Source: Nocardia wallacei (lineage in GTDB: Bacteria > Actinomycetota > Actinomycetes > Mycobacteriales > Mycobacteriaceae). From it: a DNA stretch of 64,000 nt. The notes under the pieces were generated by a model, which saw only the letters and a list, made by a program, of their open reading frames with translations, was not told the origin of the DNA and searched no databases. Of this stretch, positions 24,753 through 34,312 are shown in pieces. Every line of letters starts with the position of its first letter. Position 1 is the stretch's first letter. Location: contig NZ_JARWOP010000120.1 of assembly GCF_029868745.1 (NCBI RefSeq), positions 37,724-101,723 on the forward strand. The letters are read 5' to 3'. The position numbers and the translations under genes were made by a program.

Positions 24753-27083
24753 TCAGCAGCTTCGGATGATGTCCTCCGGGCGGACCGGCACCCGGGTCAG
24801 ATGGCCGGTGCCGCCGGCGACCCGGCAGGCCTGGCGAATCGCCGAGACGATGGCCGGGGTGGAGGAGAGCGTCGGGGGCTCGCCGGCGCCGCGCAGCCCG
24901 TACGGGGCGTGCGGGTCGGCGTTCTCGAGGATCTCCAGCCGCTGCGACGGAGTGTCGAGAATGGTCGGGATGAGATAGTCCGTGAACGAGGGGTTGCGCA
25001 CCTTTCCGTCGGTTACCTGAATTTCCTCCATGACCGCCAGGCCGAGCCCCTGCACGGACCCGCCGTGGATCTGGCCCTCCAGCGACAGCCGGTTCATGAT
25101 CTTGCCGACGTCCTGGACCGCGTCGAGGGCGACGACCTTGACCAGCCCCAGCTCCGTGTCGACGTCCACCACGGCGCGGTGCACGCAGACGGCGAGCTGG
25201 GTATGGCTGTCACCCTGGCCGGTGACCGGGTCCATGCCGGTGGTCGGCCGATGCTGGTACACGCGGGTCTCTTCGACGACCCCCTCATCGAGCACGTCGA
25301 CGAGCGCCGCGAGCACCGCACCGTTGCGGGCGATCACCTTGCCGCCCACCAGATTCGCCGCGTCGGCGTGACCCTGCGCGACGGCCAGTTCCAGCACCCG
25401 GGCCCGGACCGCCTCGCAGGCGGTCTTGACCGCGCCACCGGTCATGTAGGTCTGCCGGGAGGCCGAGGAGGAACCGGCGTCCCCGACGCCGTTGTCGGCC
25501 GGATGGATCGTCACCCGGTCGACGCCGAGTTCGGTCCGGGCGATCTGCGCCTCGACCGTCACCAGCCCCTGACCGACCTCGGCCGCCGCGGTGTGTACCA
25601 GCGCGACCGGTTCGCCCGCAACGACTTCCAGCCGTACCCGGGCCGTGGAGTAGTCGTCGAAGCCCTCGGAGAAGCAGATGTTCTTGATGCCGACGCCGTA
25701 CCCGATCCCGCGGACCACGCCCTCGCCGTGCGTGGTCTGCGAGGCCCCGCCGGGCAGGTTGCGAATATCATTGGTGTCCAACGGTTCCGGCAGCGGCATC
25801 GTCTCCAACTGCCCGAGCATCTCGCGCAGCGGGGTCGGCGCGTGCACCACCTGTCCCGTCGCCAGCTTGGAACCCTGTGCAACGACATTGATCTGGCGTA
25901 TGTGCACGGGGTCGAGGCCGAGCGCGGCGGCCAGCTTGTCCATCATCGACTCGTGCGCGAAGCAGGCCTGCACCGCACCGAAGCCGCGCATCGCACCGCA
26001 CGGCGGGTTGTTGGTGTAGACGCCGTAGGCGTCGACCTCGAGGTGCGGGAACTCGTAGGGGCCCAGGGCAAGTGACGACGCGTTGCCGGTGACGTTGAGC
26101 GTCGCCGAGGTGTAGGCGCCGCCGTCGAGGACGATCTTCACCTTCGCGAAGGTGAGCTTGCCGTCGCGGGTGGCACCGTACTCGTACCACATCTGCGCGG
26201 GATGCCGGTGCACGTGACCGAAGAAGGACTCCTCCCGGTTGTACATCATCTTGATCGGCCGGCCGGTGTACATCGCCAGCATGCCCGCGTGGATCTGCAT
26301 CGACAGGTCCTCGCGGCCTCCGAAGGCGCCGCCGACGCCGGCCAGCGTCATGCGGATCTTCTCGTACGGCAGCCGCAGGCACGGACCGATCTGCGACAGA
26401 TCGTTGTGCATCCACTGGGTGGCGACGAAGAATTCCAGACCGCCGTCCTCGGTCGGTACGACCAGCCCCGATTCCGGTCCGAGGAACGCCTGGTCCTGGA
26501 TGCCGACCTCGAACTTCTCCGACACCACGACCTCGGCGAGCGCGCGGCCGACCTCGACGTCGCCGACCCGGACCGGCTGGTGGCGGGCGATCCCGCCGCG
26601 CTCCTGCACCCGATGGGTCACCGGATCGTCCACCACCGCAACGGGATCGGTGACGGGCTCCAGTACCTCCCACTCGATCTCGATGGCCTGCATGGCGCGC
26701 CGGGCGATCTCGGGATGGTCGGCGGCGACGAGCGCGATCGGCTCGCCCTGGTGGCGCACCTCGCCGATGGCCAGCACCGGCTGATCCCAGGTGTGGTCGA
26801 GACCGTAGTGCTTGCGGCCGGGCACGTCGTCGCAGGTGAGCACCGCGTGCACGCCGGGCAGCGCCAGCGCCGGAGCGATATCGATCGCGAGGATGCGAGC
26901 GCGCGGGTGCGGGCTGCGCAGCGTCGTCCCCCATAGCATGCCGTCCATCCAGAGATCGGAGGAATAGGCGAACTCGCCCTTCACCTTCAGCGTGCCGTCC
27001 GGCCGCAGCGGGCTGGCGCCGATCCCGCCCTTGCCGGGCGCGGCGACTCGCTCCGGGAATCGGGTCGAACGTGTCGATGTCAT
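24753..27083 (-). CDS. Xanthine dehydrogenase, molybdopterin subunit
   Basis: A 776-residue subunit carrying the Moco. Visible motifs are GVGGAFGGRED, NPPCGAMRGFGAVQACFAHE, TAAAEVGQGLVTVEAQIART and the catalytic glutamate segment YGLRGAGEPPTLSS. It oxidises hypoxanthine or xanthine at the Mo centre. ATG 27083 is preceded by GAGGAG, which overlaps the end of the deaminase gene. Upstream codons in the same frame belong to a shadow of the deaminase. Length is normal for the XdhB/coxL type. Confidence 0.93.
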   Translation of the reverse strand: MTSTRSTRFPERVAAPGKGGIGASPLRPDGTLKVKGEFAYSSDLWMDGMLWGTTLRSPHPRARILAIDIAPALALPGVHAVLTCDDVPGRKHYGLDHTWDQPVLAIGEVRHQGEPIALVAADHPEIARRAMQAIEIEWEVLEPVTDPVAVVDDPVTHRVQERGGIARHQPVRVGDVEVGRALAEVVVSEKFEVGIQDQAFLGPESGLVVPTEDGGLEFFVATQWMHNDLSQIGPCLRLPYEKIRMTLAGVGGAFGGREDLSMQIHAGMLAMYTGRPIKMMYNREESFFGHVHRHPAQMWYEYGATRDGKLTFAKVKIVLDGGAYTSATLNVTGNASSLALGPYEFPHLEVDAYGVYTNNPPCGAMRGFGAVQACFAHESMMDKLAAALGLDPVHIRQINVVAQGSKLATGQVVHAPTPLREMLGQLETMPLPEPLDTNDIRNLPGGASQTTHGEGVVRGIGYGVGIKNICFSEGFDDYSTARVRLEVVAGEPVALVHTAAAEVGQGLVTVEAQIARTELGVDRVTIHPADNGVGDAGSSSASRQTYMTGGAVKTACEAVRARVLELAVAQGHADAANLVGGKVIARNGAVLAALVDVLDEGVVEETRVYQHRPTTGMDPVTGQGDSHTQLAVCVHRAVVDVDTELGLVKVVALDAVQDVGKIMNRLSLEGQIHGGSVQGLGLAVMEEIQVTDGKVRNPSFTDYLIPTILDTPSQRLEILENADPHAPYGLRGAGEPPTLSSTPAIVSAIRQACRVAGGTGHLTRVPVRPEDIIRSC

Positions 27084-27085
27084 GA

Positions 27086-28435
27086 CTATCGCTCCTCGCG
27101 CAGTAAGCGGTGACGAGCCGCGGCTCCCGCGCGGGCGACGGCATCCTGGGAGACGGTGCGCAGTTCGTCGTCCTCCACCACGGTGCGGCCGCCGACGAGC
27201 AGTCGCGCCAGGGGCGGGGTGGGACCGAAGACCAGTGCGCAGACCGGATCGCCGAGCGCCGCGCGGAAGCCGTCGACGCGCCAGACCGCGAGATCGGCGA
27301 GCTTGCCCGGCTCGAGACTGCCGATTTCCCGGTGCCGGCCCAGATTCCGGGCACCGCCCAGGGTGGCCATCCACAGCGCCTGGCGTGCGGTGAGCGCCTG
27401 CGGACCATGCATCGCCCGCTGGAACAGCAGGGCCTGGCGCATTTCCCCGGCCATCGAGGTCAGCTCGCTGGAGGCGGCGCCGTCCACCCCGAGCCCGACA
27501 GGGGCGCCCGCGGCCAGCAGGTCCGAGACCCGGGCGATCCCCGCGCCGAGACGGGCGTTGGAACTGGGGCAGTGCGCGGAGCCGCTGCCGGTGTCGGCGA
27601 AACGCTGAATGTCCTTGTCGTGCAGGTGCACCGCGTGGGCGAACCACACGTCGTCGCCGAGCCAGCCGATCTTCTCCATGTATTCCACCGGCGTGCAACC
27701 CATGTGCTCGCGGCAGTACTGTTCCTCGTCCAGGGTCTCGGCGAGGTGGGTGTGCAGGCGCACGCCCTTGTCCCGGGCCAGGGCGGCCGATTCGCGCAGC
27801 AGGGTCTCGCTCACCGAGAACGGCGAGCACGGCGCGACCGCGACGCGCAGCATCGAGTCGAACGACGGATCGTGGTACCGGTCGATGGTTTCCACTGTGG
27901 CGGTGAGGATTTCGTCGGTCTGCTCGACCACCTCGTCCGGCGGCAGGCCACCGTCGGATTGCCCGCGGTCCATCGATCCGCGGCACGGATGGAAGCGCAA
28001 TCCCACCTCGGCGGCGGCGCGCACCTCGGCCTCGAACAGGTCGCCGCGCCCCTTCGGGAAGATGTAGTGATGATCCGAGGAGGTGGTGGCGCCGCTCAAC
28101 GCCAGCCACGACAGGCCCGCCGCGGCGGCGCCGTAGGTGACCTCGGCGTCGATGCGCGACCAGGTGCGATACAGCCCGGTCAGCCATTCGAACAGGGTCG
28201 AATCCTGGTAGCAGCCCTGGGTAGCCCACTGGTACAGATGATGGTGGGTGTTGACCAGACCCGGGGTGACCAGGCAGCCGGTGCCGTCGAGACGTTCGGC
28301 GCCCTCGAGGCGCGGTGCCGGGCCCGCGCCGATCCCGGTGATCCGGCCGTTCTCCACGGTGAGGTACCCGCCGGGGATCTCCTCACCGACAACCGGTGCG
28401 AGATACGCGTTTTCGATGATCAGCGAATGCGTCAT
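27086..28435 (-). CDS. 8-oxoguanine deaminase-type amidohydrolase
   Basis: A 449-residue metal-dependent deaminase. The metal ligands are NTHHHLYQW, VRLHTHLAET, FAHAVHLHDKDI and GLGVDGAASSE, the standard order for subtype III amidohydrolases. Actinobacterial orthologues in xanthine dehydrogenase operons are annotated as 8-oxoguanine deaminase, making urate from 8-oxoguanine; guanine deaminase is an alternative. It overlaps the 2Fe-2S subunit stop by 4 bases and sits between xdh genes, so it is made with them. Confidence 0.8.
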   Translation of the reverse strand: MTHSLIIENAYLAPVVGEEIPGGYLTVENGRITGIGAGPAPRLEGAERLDGTGCLVTPGLVNTHHHLYQWATQGCYQDSTLFEWLTGLYRTWSRIDAEVTYGAAAAGLSWLALSGATTSSDHHYIFPKGRGDLFEAEVRAAAEVGLRFHPCRGSMDRGQSDGGLPPDEVVEQTDEILTATVETIDRYHDPSFDSMLRVAVAPCSPFSVSETLLRESAALARDKGVRLHTHLAETLDEEQYCREHMGCTPVEYMEKIGWLGDDVWFAHAVHLHDKDIQRFADTGSGSAHCPSSNARLGAGIARVSDLLAAGAPVGLGVDGAASSELTSMAGEMRQALLFQRAMHGPQALTARQALWMATLGGARNLGRHREIGSLEPGKLADLAVWRVDGFRAALGDPVCALVFGPTPPLARLLVGGRTVVEDDELRTVSQDAVARAGAAARHRLLREER

Positions 28436-28905
28436 CCGGACACCGCCTTTCGTTCGGCCGCCGCGCGCACCGCGTCCAGGATCTTCTCGTAACCCGTACA
28501 GCGACAGAGGTTTCCGGCGAGCGCCTCGCGAATCTCGACGTCCGAGGGCCGCGGGTTGCGCTCGATCAGGTCGTGCGCCTGCACGATCAGGCCGGGGGTG
28601 CAGAAGCCGCACTGCACGGCTCCGGCCTCCAGGAACGCCTGCTGCACCGGATCCAACTCGTCGGCCGCCGCCAGGCCCTCCACCGTGCGCACCGAGCGAC
28701 CGTGCGCCTGTCCGGCGGACACCAGGCACGAGCAGACCGGAGTGCCGTCCAAATACACTGTGCAGGAGCCACATTCGCCTTGCTCGCAGGCATTCTTGGA
28801 GCCCGGCAGGCCCATTCGCTCGCGCAGCAGGTAGAGCAGGCTCTCGCCCTCCCACACGTCGTCGACGTCCTCGGTCGAACCGTTGACCTCGCAGCTCACC
28901 CGCAT
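28432..28905 (-). CDS. Xanthine dehydrogenase, 2Fe-2S subunit
   Basis: A 157-residue protein with both iron-sulfur clusters: the N-terminal plant-type site ACEQGECGSCTV plus C in TPVCSCLV, and the C-terminal helical site QCGFCTPG and NLCRCTGYEKI. It passes electrons from the Mo centre to FAD. It overlaps neighbours at both ends (TGATG upstream, ATGA downstream), so the three xdh genes are tightly coupled. Confidence 0.95.
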   Translation of the reverse strand: MRVSCEVNGSTEDVDDVWEGESLLYLLRERMGLPGSKNACEQGECGSCTVYLDGTPVCSCLVSAGQAHGRSVRTVEGLAAADELDPVQQAFLEAGAVQCGFCTPGLIVQAHDLIERNPRPSDVEIREALAGNLCRCTGYEKILDAVRAAAERKAVSG

Positions 28906-29774
28906 CACGCCGCCCTCCGTCGCGCCGTCAGATCGTTCCAGGCCCAGGTCAGCGTGCGGCGCGCCAGCACCGACAGGGCATGCTTGCGGTAGTCGGCGGT
29001 GCCGCGCACGTCGTCGATCGGGCGGGCCGCGTCCGCGACCAATGCGCCGAAATCGCGCGCCACCGCGTCGGTCAACGGTGTCGGGTCGTCCCACGGCAGC
29101 GCCTCGGCCAGATACGTCTCGGCCGCGCGCGGACGCAGCGGTACGGGACCGGCCGAACCGATACCGGCGCCGACCGCCCGGCGATCCGGATGCAGCGCGA
29201 CAGCGAACGAGCAGACGGCGATCACCATGGCATTCCGGGTGCCGACCTTGGCGAAATACTGCGGCCCGGTCGCCGGCTCCACCCAGATCGCCCGGATCAA
29301 TTCGTCGGGCTCCAGCGCATTCTTCTTGACCCACACATAGAAATCGTCGATCGGGATCATGCGGGTGCCGCGCGCCGTCGATTCCACCTCGATCACGGCA
29401 TCGGTCGCCAGCAATGCCGGATGGGTGTCTCCGGCGGGCGACGCGGCGCCGAGATTTCCGCCCACCGAGCCGCGGTTGCGGATCTGCGGCGACCCCACGG
29501 TCCGGGCCGCCTGTGCCAGCGCGGGCAGCTCGCGTCCCAGGTCACGAATGATGTCGACATAAGGCACCCCGGCGCCGATCCGCAGCCGCCCGCCGATCCG
29601 CTCGGTGCGCCGCAATTCGCGGCACGGATTCAGGTCCAGCAGCGCGTCGGGGCGGCCCTTGTCGAAATTCAGTTCGACCATGACGTCCGTGCCGCCCTGA
29701 ATCGGGGTGGCTCGCGGGTGCTCGGCCTTCATTTCCAGCGCTTCCGCCCAATTTCCGGGTCGCAGGAATTCCAT
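28905..29774 (-). CDS. Xanthine dehydrogenase, FAD subunit
   Basis: A 289-residue FAD-binding (PCMH-type) protein with PIQGGTDVMVELNFDKGRP, IRNRGSVGGNLGAASPAGDT and the C-terminal CO-dehydrogenase flavoprotein fold. It donates electrons to NAD+. First gene of the operon: ATG 29774 has AAGGAG 6 bases upstream, and about 240 bases separate it from the divergent PucR gene. Confidence 0.93.
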   Translation of the reverse strand: MEFLRPGNWAEALEMKAEHPRATPIQGGTDVMVELNFDKGRPDALLDLNPCRELRRTERIGGRLRIGAGVPYVDIIRDLGRELPALAQAARTVGSPQIRNRGSVGGNLGAASPAGDTHPALLATDAVIEVESTARGTRMIPIDDFYVWVKKNALEPDELIRAIWVEPATGPQYFAKVGTRNAMVIAVCSFAVALHPDRRAVGAGIGSAGPVPLRPRAAETYLAEALPWDDPTPLTDAVARDFGALVADAARPIDDVRGTADYRKHALSVLARRTLTWAWNDLTARRRAA

Positions 29775-29903
29775 CGTCACTCCTTCCCGCCTGCCCCGGG
29801 CGGATACCCCGGCACCTGCTGCGCCATCTGGCCTCCATCGGATTCGATCGGTGTTCCCCGAGTACACCCGCGCGCGGGCCGGTGCGGCCACGACCGGACC
29901 GAC

Positions 29904-29920
29904 GAACTGTGCGCCAGTTC
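29904..29920. promoter_or_regulatory. Candidate PucR operator
   Basis: A perfect inverted repeat GAACTG (29904-29909), 5-nt spacer, CAGTTC (29915-29920) in the divergent xdh-pucR intergenic region, about 130 bases from the xdh start and 93 bases from the pucR start. Position suits a shared regulator; binding is inferred. Confidence 0.4.
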
Positions 29921-30012
29921 ACACGGCGGTATTTGTATGTATCTCCAACACTGATGACGGCAATGTTTCCGGTGGCTCGTTCCCGGCCTGCGGGCTGTTA
30001 GCGTCGAGATTC

Positions 30013-31509
30013 ATGCGCCTTCGTTCGCTGCTCACCATGGACCTGGGGCTGGAACTCGTCACCGGGGAAGAGGAGCTGGATCGGTTCGTGCGCTGGGTCG
30101 TCACCCAGGACCTGCTCGACCCGGGCCGGTACCTGTCCGGCGGCGAACTGGTGCTCACCGGCATGCAGTGGCGCGGCGAACCGGCGGACAGCGAGACGTT
30201 CGTCGCGGCGCTCGCGCGGGCGAAGGTGGCGGCGCTGGCGACCGGCGACGCCCGCTACGGCGCCCCGCCCGACGATGTCGTGGCGGCCTGCCGACGCCAC
30301 CGGATCCCGCTGTTCCGGGTGCACGAGACGGTGGCGTTCGCGACGGTCACCGAACGCATCACCCGCGACCTGTCGACGGGCCGGGCGGCGGACCTGTCGG
30401 CGATTCTGGACCGGCATCGGCAGCTGGTGTCCGGCGCCGGACTGGGTTCGGTGCTGGAGCTGATCGAACGCGATCTGGGCATGCGCTGCTGGGTCATGTC
30501 GTCGACGGGGCGTGTCGTGGCCGGACCGCGTCAGCGCCCGCCCGCACAGATCGTCACCGATTTCCTGAGCGCCCGTCGCCTTCCGTGCGTGACCACCGTC
30601 GGCGGCCGCCCGTACTCGCTGTTCGCCGTCGACGAGCACGGCACCTCCCGCGCCGCCGACTGGCTGCTGGTGTTCGACGGCGACTGGTCGGACTGGACCG
30701 AGGAGCGCCGCGCCCTGACCGGCGAGCTGGCCGCGGTCGTCTCGCTGGAACGCGCCCGCCAGGACGACCGGCAGAGCGCCGAGGGACGGCTCGCCGAGGA
30801 ACTGGTCCAGTTGATTGTCTCCGATGCCAAACCGGCGGAGATCATTTCGCGGCTGGAGCTGACCGGGCTCGGGGCCGCCGACAGTTACGTCGCGGTGGCC
30901 GCGGCCGCCGAGGACGGCTTGCGCCCCAGGGAATTACGCGCGCTGCTGCGCGAAATCCTCTACGGCCGAACGCCGGCCGCCGGTGTCGTCGACGGCGAGG
31001 CGATCGCCCTGGTCCCGACCGACCAATCCGTCCTCGACCTCATCCACGCCGCACTGGACACCCTGGAGCCGGGACTGGGCGGCAGCCGATTGTCGATCGG
31101 GGTGAGCGGCATCGTCGACGGCGAATCGCTGCGCGGTGCGGTCGACGAGGCCCGGCACGCCCGGCGCGTGGCCGCCGACCGCCACCGCCCCGCCTGTGTC
31201 GTCGGCCACGATGAACTCGCCACCCACATGATGCTGCTGGCCAGCGTGCCCGACGAGGTGCGGCGCATGTTCCGCCTGCGCCTGCTGGACCCGCTGACCA
31301 GCTACGACCAGAACAACAGCGCCGATCTCGTGCACACGCTGGAGATCTTCCTGGAGACGTCCGGCTCCTGGGCGCGCAGCGCCGAATCGCTGCATGTGCA
31401 CGTCAATACGCTGCGCTACCGGATCGCCCGCATCGAGGAACTGACCGGGCGCGACCTGTCCCGGCTGGCCGACCGCGTCGACTTCTTCCTGGCCCTGGCG
31501 TTGCGCTGA
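30013..31509 (+). CDS. PucR-family regulator of purine catabolism
   Basis: A 498-residue regulator. The N-terminal PucR domain contains LTMDLGLELVTGEEEL and LSGGELVLTGMQW. A GGDEF-like central part follows, and the C-terminal HTH_30 domain has FLETSGSWARSAESLHVHVN and TLRYRIARIEELTGRDL. In Bacillus PucR responds to allantoin and controls purine genes. Its divergent position next to the xdh operon strongly suggests that it controls that operon. Confidence 0.9.
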   Translation: MRLRSLLTMDLGLELVTGEEELDRFVRWVVTQDLLDPGRYLSGGELVLTGMQWRGEPADSETFVAALARAKVAALATGDARYGAPPDDVVAACRRHRIPLFRVHETVAFATVTERITRDLSTGRAADLSAILDRHRQLVSGAGLGSVLELIERDLGMRCWVMSSTGRVVAGPRQRPPAQIVTDFLSARRLPCVTTVGGRPYSLFAVDEHGTSRAADWLLVFDGDWSDWTEERRALTGELAAVVSLERARQDDRQSAEGRLAEELVQLIVSDAKPAEIISRLELTGLGAADSYVAVAAAAEDGLRPRELRALLREILYGRTPAAGVVDGEAIALVPTDQSVLDLIHAALDTLEPGLGGSRLSIGVSGIVDGESLRGAVDEARHARRVAADRHRPACVVGHDELATHMMLLASVPDEVRRMFRLRLLDPLTSYDQNNSADLVHTLEIFLETSGSWARSAESLHVHVNTLRYRIARIEELTGRDLSRLADRVDFFLALALR

Positions 31510-31815
31510 GCCGCGAACACCATGACACAGCAACAACTTTCACCGCAGTGCCATCCTCACACCGCGCGTGACAGCCAGGAGATGAGAGTGAACCGGTAGT
31601 GAACACCGAAAGGCGTGTCGGAGACGAAACACCAACGGGTTCCGGCATTTTCGGAGTTCTCTGTTCACCGTCCCGAGGGCGCTCGTTCATGCCGCCGCGT
31701 TAACGTTCGAGGGGTTGTTTCCGGGGACTGTCGAGCGGCCCCGAGGTTTGCCTGAACCCATGCTCTCCTTTGTGTGCCGAACTTCGGTCCGACGTGCGCA
31801 GAAACGAAACAGGTT
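31510..31815. other. Intergenic stretch upstream of the T4SS-like gene
   Basis: No gene is supported. A distant inverted pair GTGAACA (near 31600) / TGTTCAC (near 31662) and a nearby direct GTGAACC copy could be regulator half-sites. The DNA around 31690-31730 (GCGTTAACGTTCGAGGGG) is AT-richer and may contain the promoter of the downstream gene. Confidence 0.25.
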
Positions 31816-34278
31816 GTGGCGGTCTATAACTGGAAATCCGATCGGTGGCAGTCGGCCGTATGGCAGCTGCCCGAGGTGATCCGGCGTTGCCGGGGGTGGA
31901 TAGTCGCGACGCGGCGACGGCGCTGGACGGCGGGGATCCTGCTCACTATCTTCGTCCTGTTCGTCTGTCCCGGTCTGCTGGGTACGGCGGCCACGGCCGA
32001 CACGGCCTCCGGCCGCAGCGCGGGATCGTCGGTGGGCAGCGCGCTCGCCTGGACCCACGTCGCCGACTCGTCGGGGGTGGAGGCGTCCAACTATCTGTTC
32101 GCCACCGACCACGGCGGTCTGCTGACCCCGGGCAACACCGCCCTGTCCATCGTTCTCGGGATGGAATTCGCGGGTTGGAAGATCATCGTCGTCACCGCGA
32201 TCTGGCTCATCGGCTACGCCCTCAGCTTCGAGTGGCTGAACCTGCTCGCCAAGCCGCTGCTCGGGGTCGCCCACAGCCTGTCCGGACAGCTCGCGACGCC
32301 GATCATGCTGATCACGGCCGCGACGATCGGCGCCTTCTGCGTCGCGTGGTTCGTCGCCCGCGGCTTCTACTCCAAGGCGACCATGCAGGTCGTGACCATG
32401 CTGCTGATCGCGGTGCTCGGGCCGATGTTCCTCGCCGAACCGCTGGCCGATGTGCTGTCGCCGCACGGATGGCTCTCGCAGGGCCGGGATCTCGGCATCA
32501 CGGTGGCGGCGGGCCTGCACGGGGACACCGCCGTCAACCCGGACCACATGGTCTCGACCATGCAGGCCACCCTGACGGACAACACCGCGCGGCGCCCGTT
32601 GCAGGTCTGGAATTACGGGCATGTGATCGACACCCGGCCGAGCTGCCGCGCCGCCTGGTCGGCCGCGATCTCCTCCGGCAACGAGGAACGCGTGAAGAAG
32701 GCGATCCAGTCCTGCGGCGACAGCGCCGCGAAGGAATCGATCGACAATCCGAACTTCGAACAGATCGCGACCGGTCTGCTGCTGCTCATCTCCGGGGCGA
32801 TTCTGCTGTTGTTCGGTGCCGTGCTGGCGCTCAAGATAATCAAGTCCGCCCTGGACACCATCTACCACGGGATAATGTCGATATTCGGTTTCGCCGCAGG
32901 CGGTTTCGTCTACGGTCCCACCCAGACGTTCCTCATCCGCAATATCGTGGACAGCTTCGTGGCCGCTCTGCGCATGACCGTTTACACCGTCTTTCTCGGG
33001 GTGTACATGCTGATCCTGGGCGAGTTGTTCGCGCTGGCCGGGGAACAGGTCATGGTGGTCTTCATGATCGGGGCGATCGTGGAGATCGTCGCGATATTCC
33101 AGCTGCGGCGGCTCAGCAAGAGTCTGGAAAACGGCAACGAATGGATCGCCAACCGGTTCGCGCTGGCCGCCCAGGGCAATCGCGCGGCCGGCAGCGGCGG
33201 CGGTGGCGGTGGCGCCAAGGCGCTGGGCATGGGGACCGCGAGCGTGGGTCATTCGATGAGCGCGGGCCTGCTGCCCGCCCTCGCCGCGGTGAGTACGGTG
33301 AGCAATTCGCCGGTGACCGAATGGCTGTTCGGGGCGACCCGCTCACCGCTGCGGCCGAACGCTCGCATGGAGCGGGCCGCGCAGAAGGGGCAGTGGGGTT
33401 TCTGGGGTTCGCCGGGTGTCGGCGGTCCCGACGGGACGTACGCGCGGTCGTATATGAAATGGGAGCAATTCGAGGCGGGTGCGCGCAAGGCGGCCGCGCA
33501 GAACGGTGGAATCAACACTTTTCGCGGTGCGGCCGCGGCACTCCAGGGTCTGGAGGACCTCGGCGGGAGCGGCAGCGACGCATGGGCCCTCCTCAGGTCC
33601 ATCGGTTTCAACGACCAGAACGTCATGCACCACTCCATCCGGTCGTGGCAGATCGTCGACTCGAACGCCGACGACGAAACGCTCGCCGACAAACATCTCG
33701 GGCACGTCGTCGCCGCGGCCAAACGAGCGCAGGAGTCCGCGAACAACCTCGTGCACGGTCGCGGCAGCGCCGAGGAGGCCGCCGCCGACATGGCGACCTT
33801 GCAGGCCGCCGCGTTCCGCTTCCATCGCGCGAATCCCCTGGGCGTGACGCTCGACGGCGGCGCCTACACCGGAGCACAACAGGATTTCATCAACGACTAC
33901 ATGGCCGACCCGACCCAGGCGAAGATCAAGCAGTTGCAGAAACTGGCCGACGGTGACACCGCGCAGGCCACAGGGATGCTCGCGAACGTCGGCGGCAAGG
34001 ACGGCGCGGGCCGCATGCTGGCGGCCATCGGTAACCGCCACGCCACCCAGGTGCTGGAATCGGTCGACGACGTCATGCGCGATCCCGGCAACTACCAGTT
34101 GCTGCGGGACGCCAGGCGCCACATCGCCGCCGCGAGCACCACCGACCAGTGGGCCTCGGGCCGGTCGCGAACTCCGTGGAACTCGCTGGCGACACCGGGC
34201 GCCACGCCCGCGACGGCCGCGTGGCAGTCGGCGTGGCGGGGAGCCATGAGCGGGGAGCTCGCACGCATGCTTCGTTGA
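31816..34278 (+). CDS. Orphan VirB6/TrbL-like polytopic membrane protein
   Basis: A protein of about 820 residues. After a basic N-terminus come a signal-like helix (WTAGILLTIFVLFVCPGLLG), an extracytoplasmic loop and about eight membrane helices up to residue 440, interrupted by a polar loop with two Cys. A Gly-rich linker (GSGGGGGGAKA) then leads to a soluble C-terminal domain of about 350 residues. This architecture resembles the channel-forming VirB6/TrbL proteins of actinobacterial conjugative elements, but no ATPase, relaxase or other transfer gene is near. The start is uncertain: GTG 31816 after GAAACAGG, or GTG 31774. Confidence 0.6.
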   Translation: MAVYNWKSDRWQSAVWQLPEVIRRCRGWIVATRRRRWTAGILLTIFVLFVCPGLLGTAATADTASGRSAGSSVGSALAWTHVADSSGVEASNYLFATDHGGLLTPGNTALSIVLGMEFAGWKIIVVTAIWLIGYALSFEWLNLLAKPLLGVAHSLSGQLATPIMLITAATIGAFCVAWFVARGFYSKATMQVVTMLLIAVLGPMFLAEPLADVLSPHGWLSQGRDLGITVAAGLHGDTAVNPDHMVSTMQATLTDNTARRPLQVWNYGHVIDTRPSCRAAWSAAISSGNEERVKKAIQSCGDSAAKESIDNPNFEQIATGLLLLISGAILLLFGAVLALKIIKSALDTIYHGIMSIFGFAAGGFVYGPTQTFLIRNIVDSFVAALRMTVYTVFLGVYMLILGELFALAGEQVMVVFMIGAIVEIVAIFQLRRLSKSLENGNEWIANRFALAAQGNRAAGSGGGGGGAKALGMGTASVGHSMSAGLLPALAAVSTVSNSPVTEWLFGATRSPLRPNARMERAAQKGQWGFWGSPGVGGPDGTYARSYMKWEQFEAGARKAAAQNGGINTFRGAAAALQGLEDLGGSGSDAWALLRSIGFNDQNVMHHSIRSWQIVDSNADDETLADKHLGHVVAAAKRAQESANNLVHGRGSAEEAAADMATLQAAAFRFHRANPLGVTLDGGAYTGAQQDFINDYMADPTQAKIKQLQKLADGDTAQATGMLANVGGKDGAGRMLAAIGNRHATQVLESVDDVMRDPGNYQLLRDARRHIAAASTTDQWASGRSRTPWNSLATPGATPATAAWQSAWRGAMSGELARMLR

Positions 34279-34312
34279 GGCGGATCCGGCGCGGGCGGTA
34301 GCGTGAACCGCC

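Noticed and set aside
24753..28229. A single very long minus-strand frame joining the xdh Mo subunit to upstream codons
   Set aside because: Only the part from ATG 27083 is protein-like; the rest is an Arg/Gly-rich shadow of the deaminase gene.
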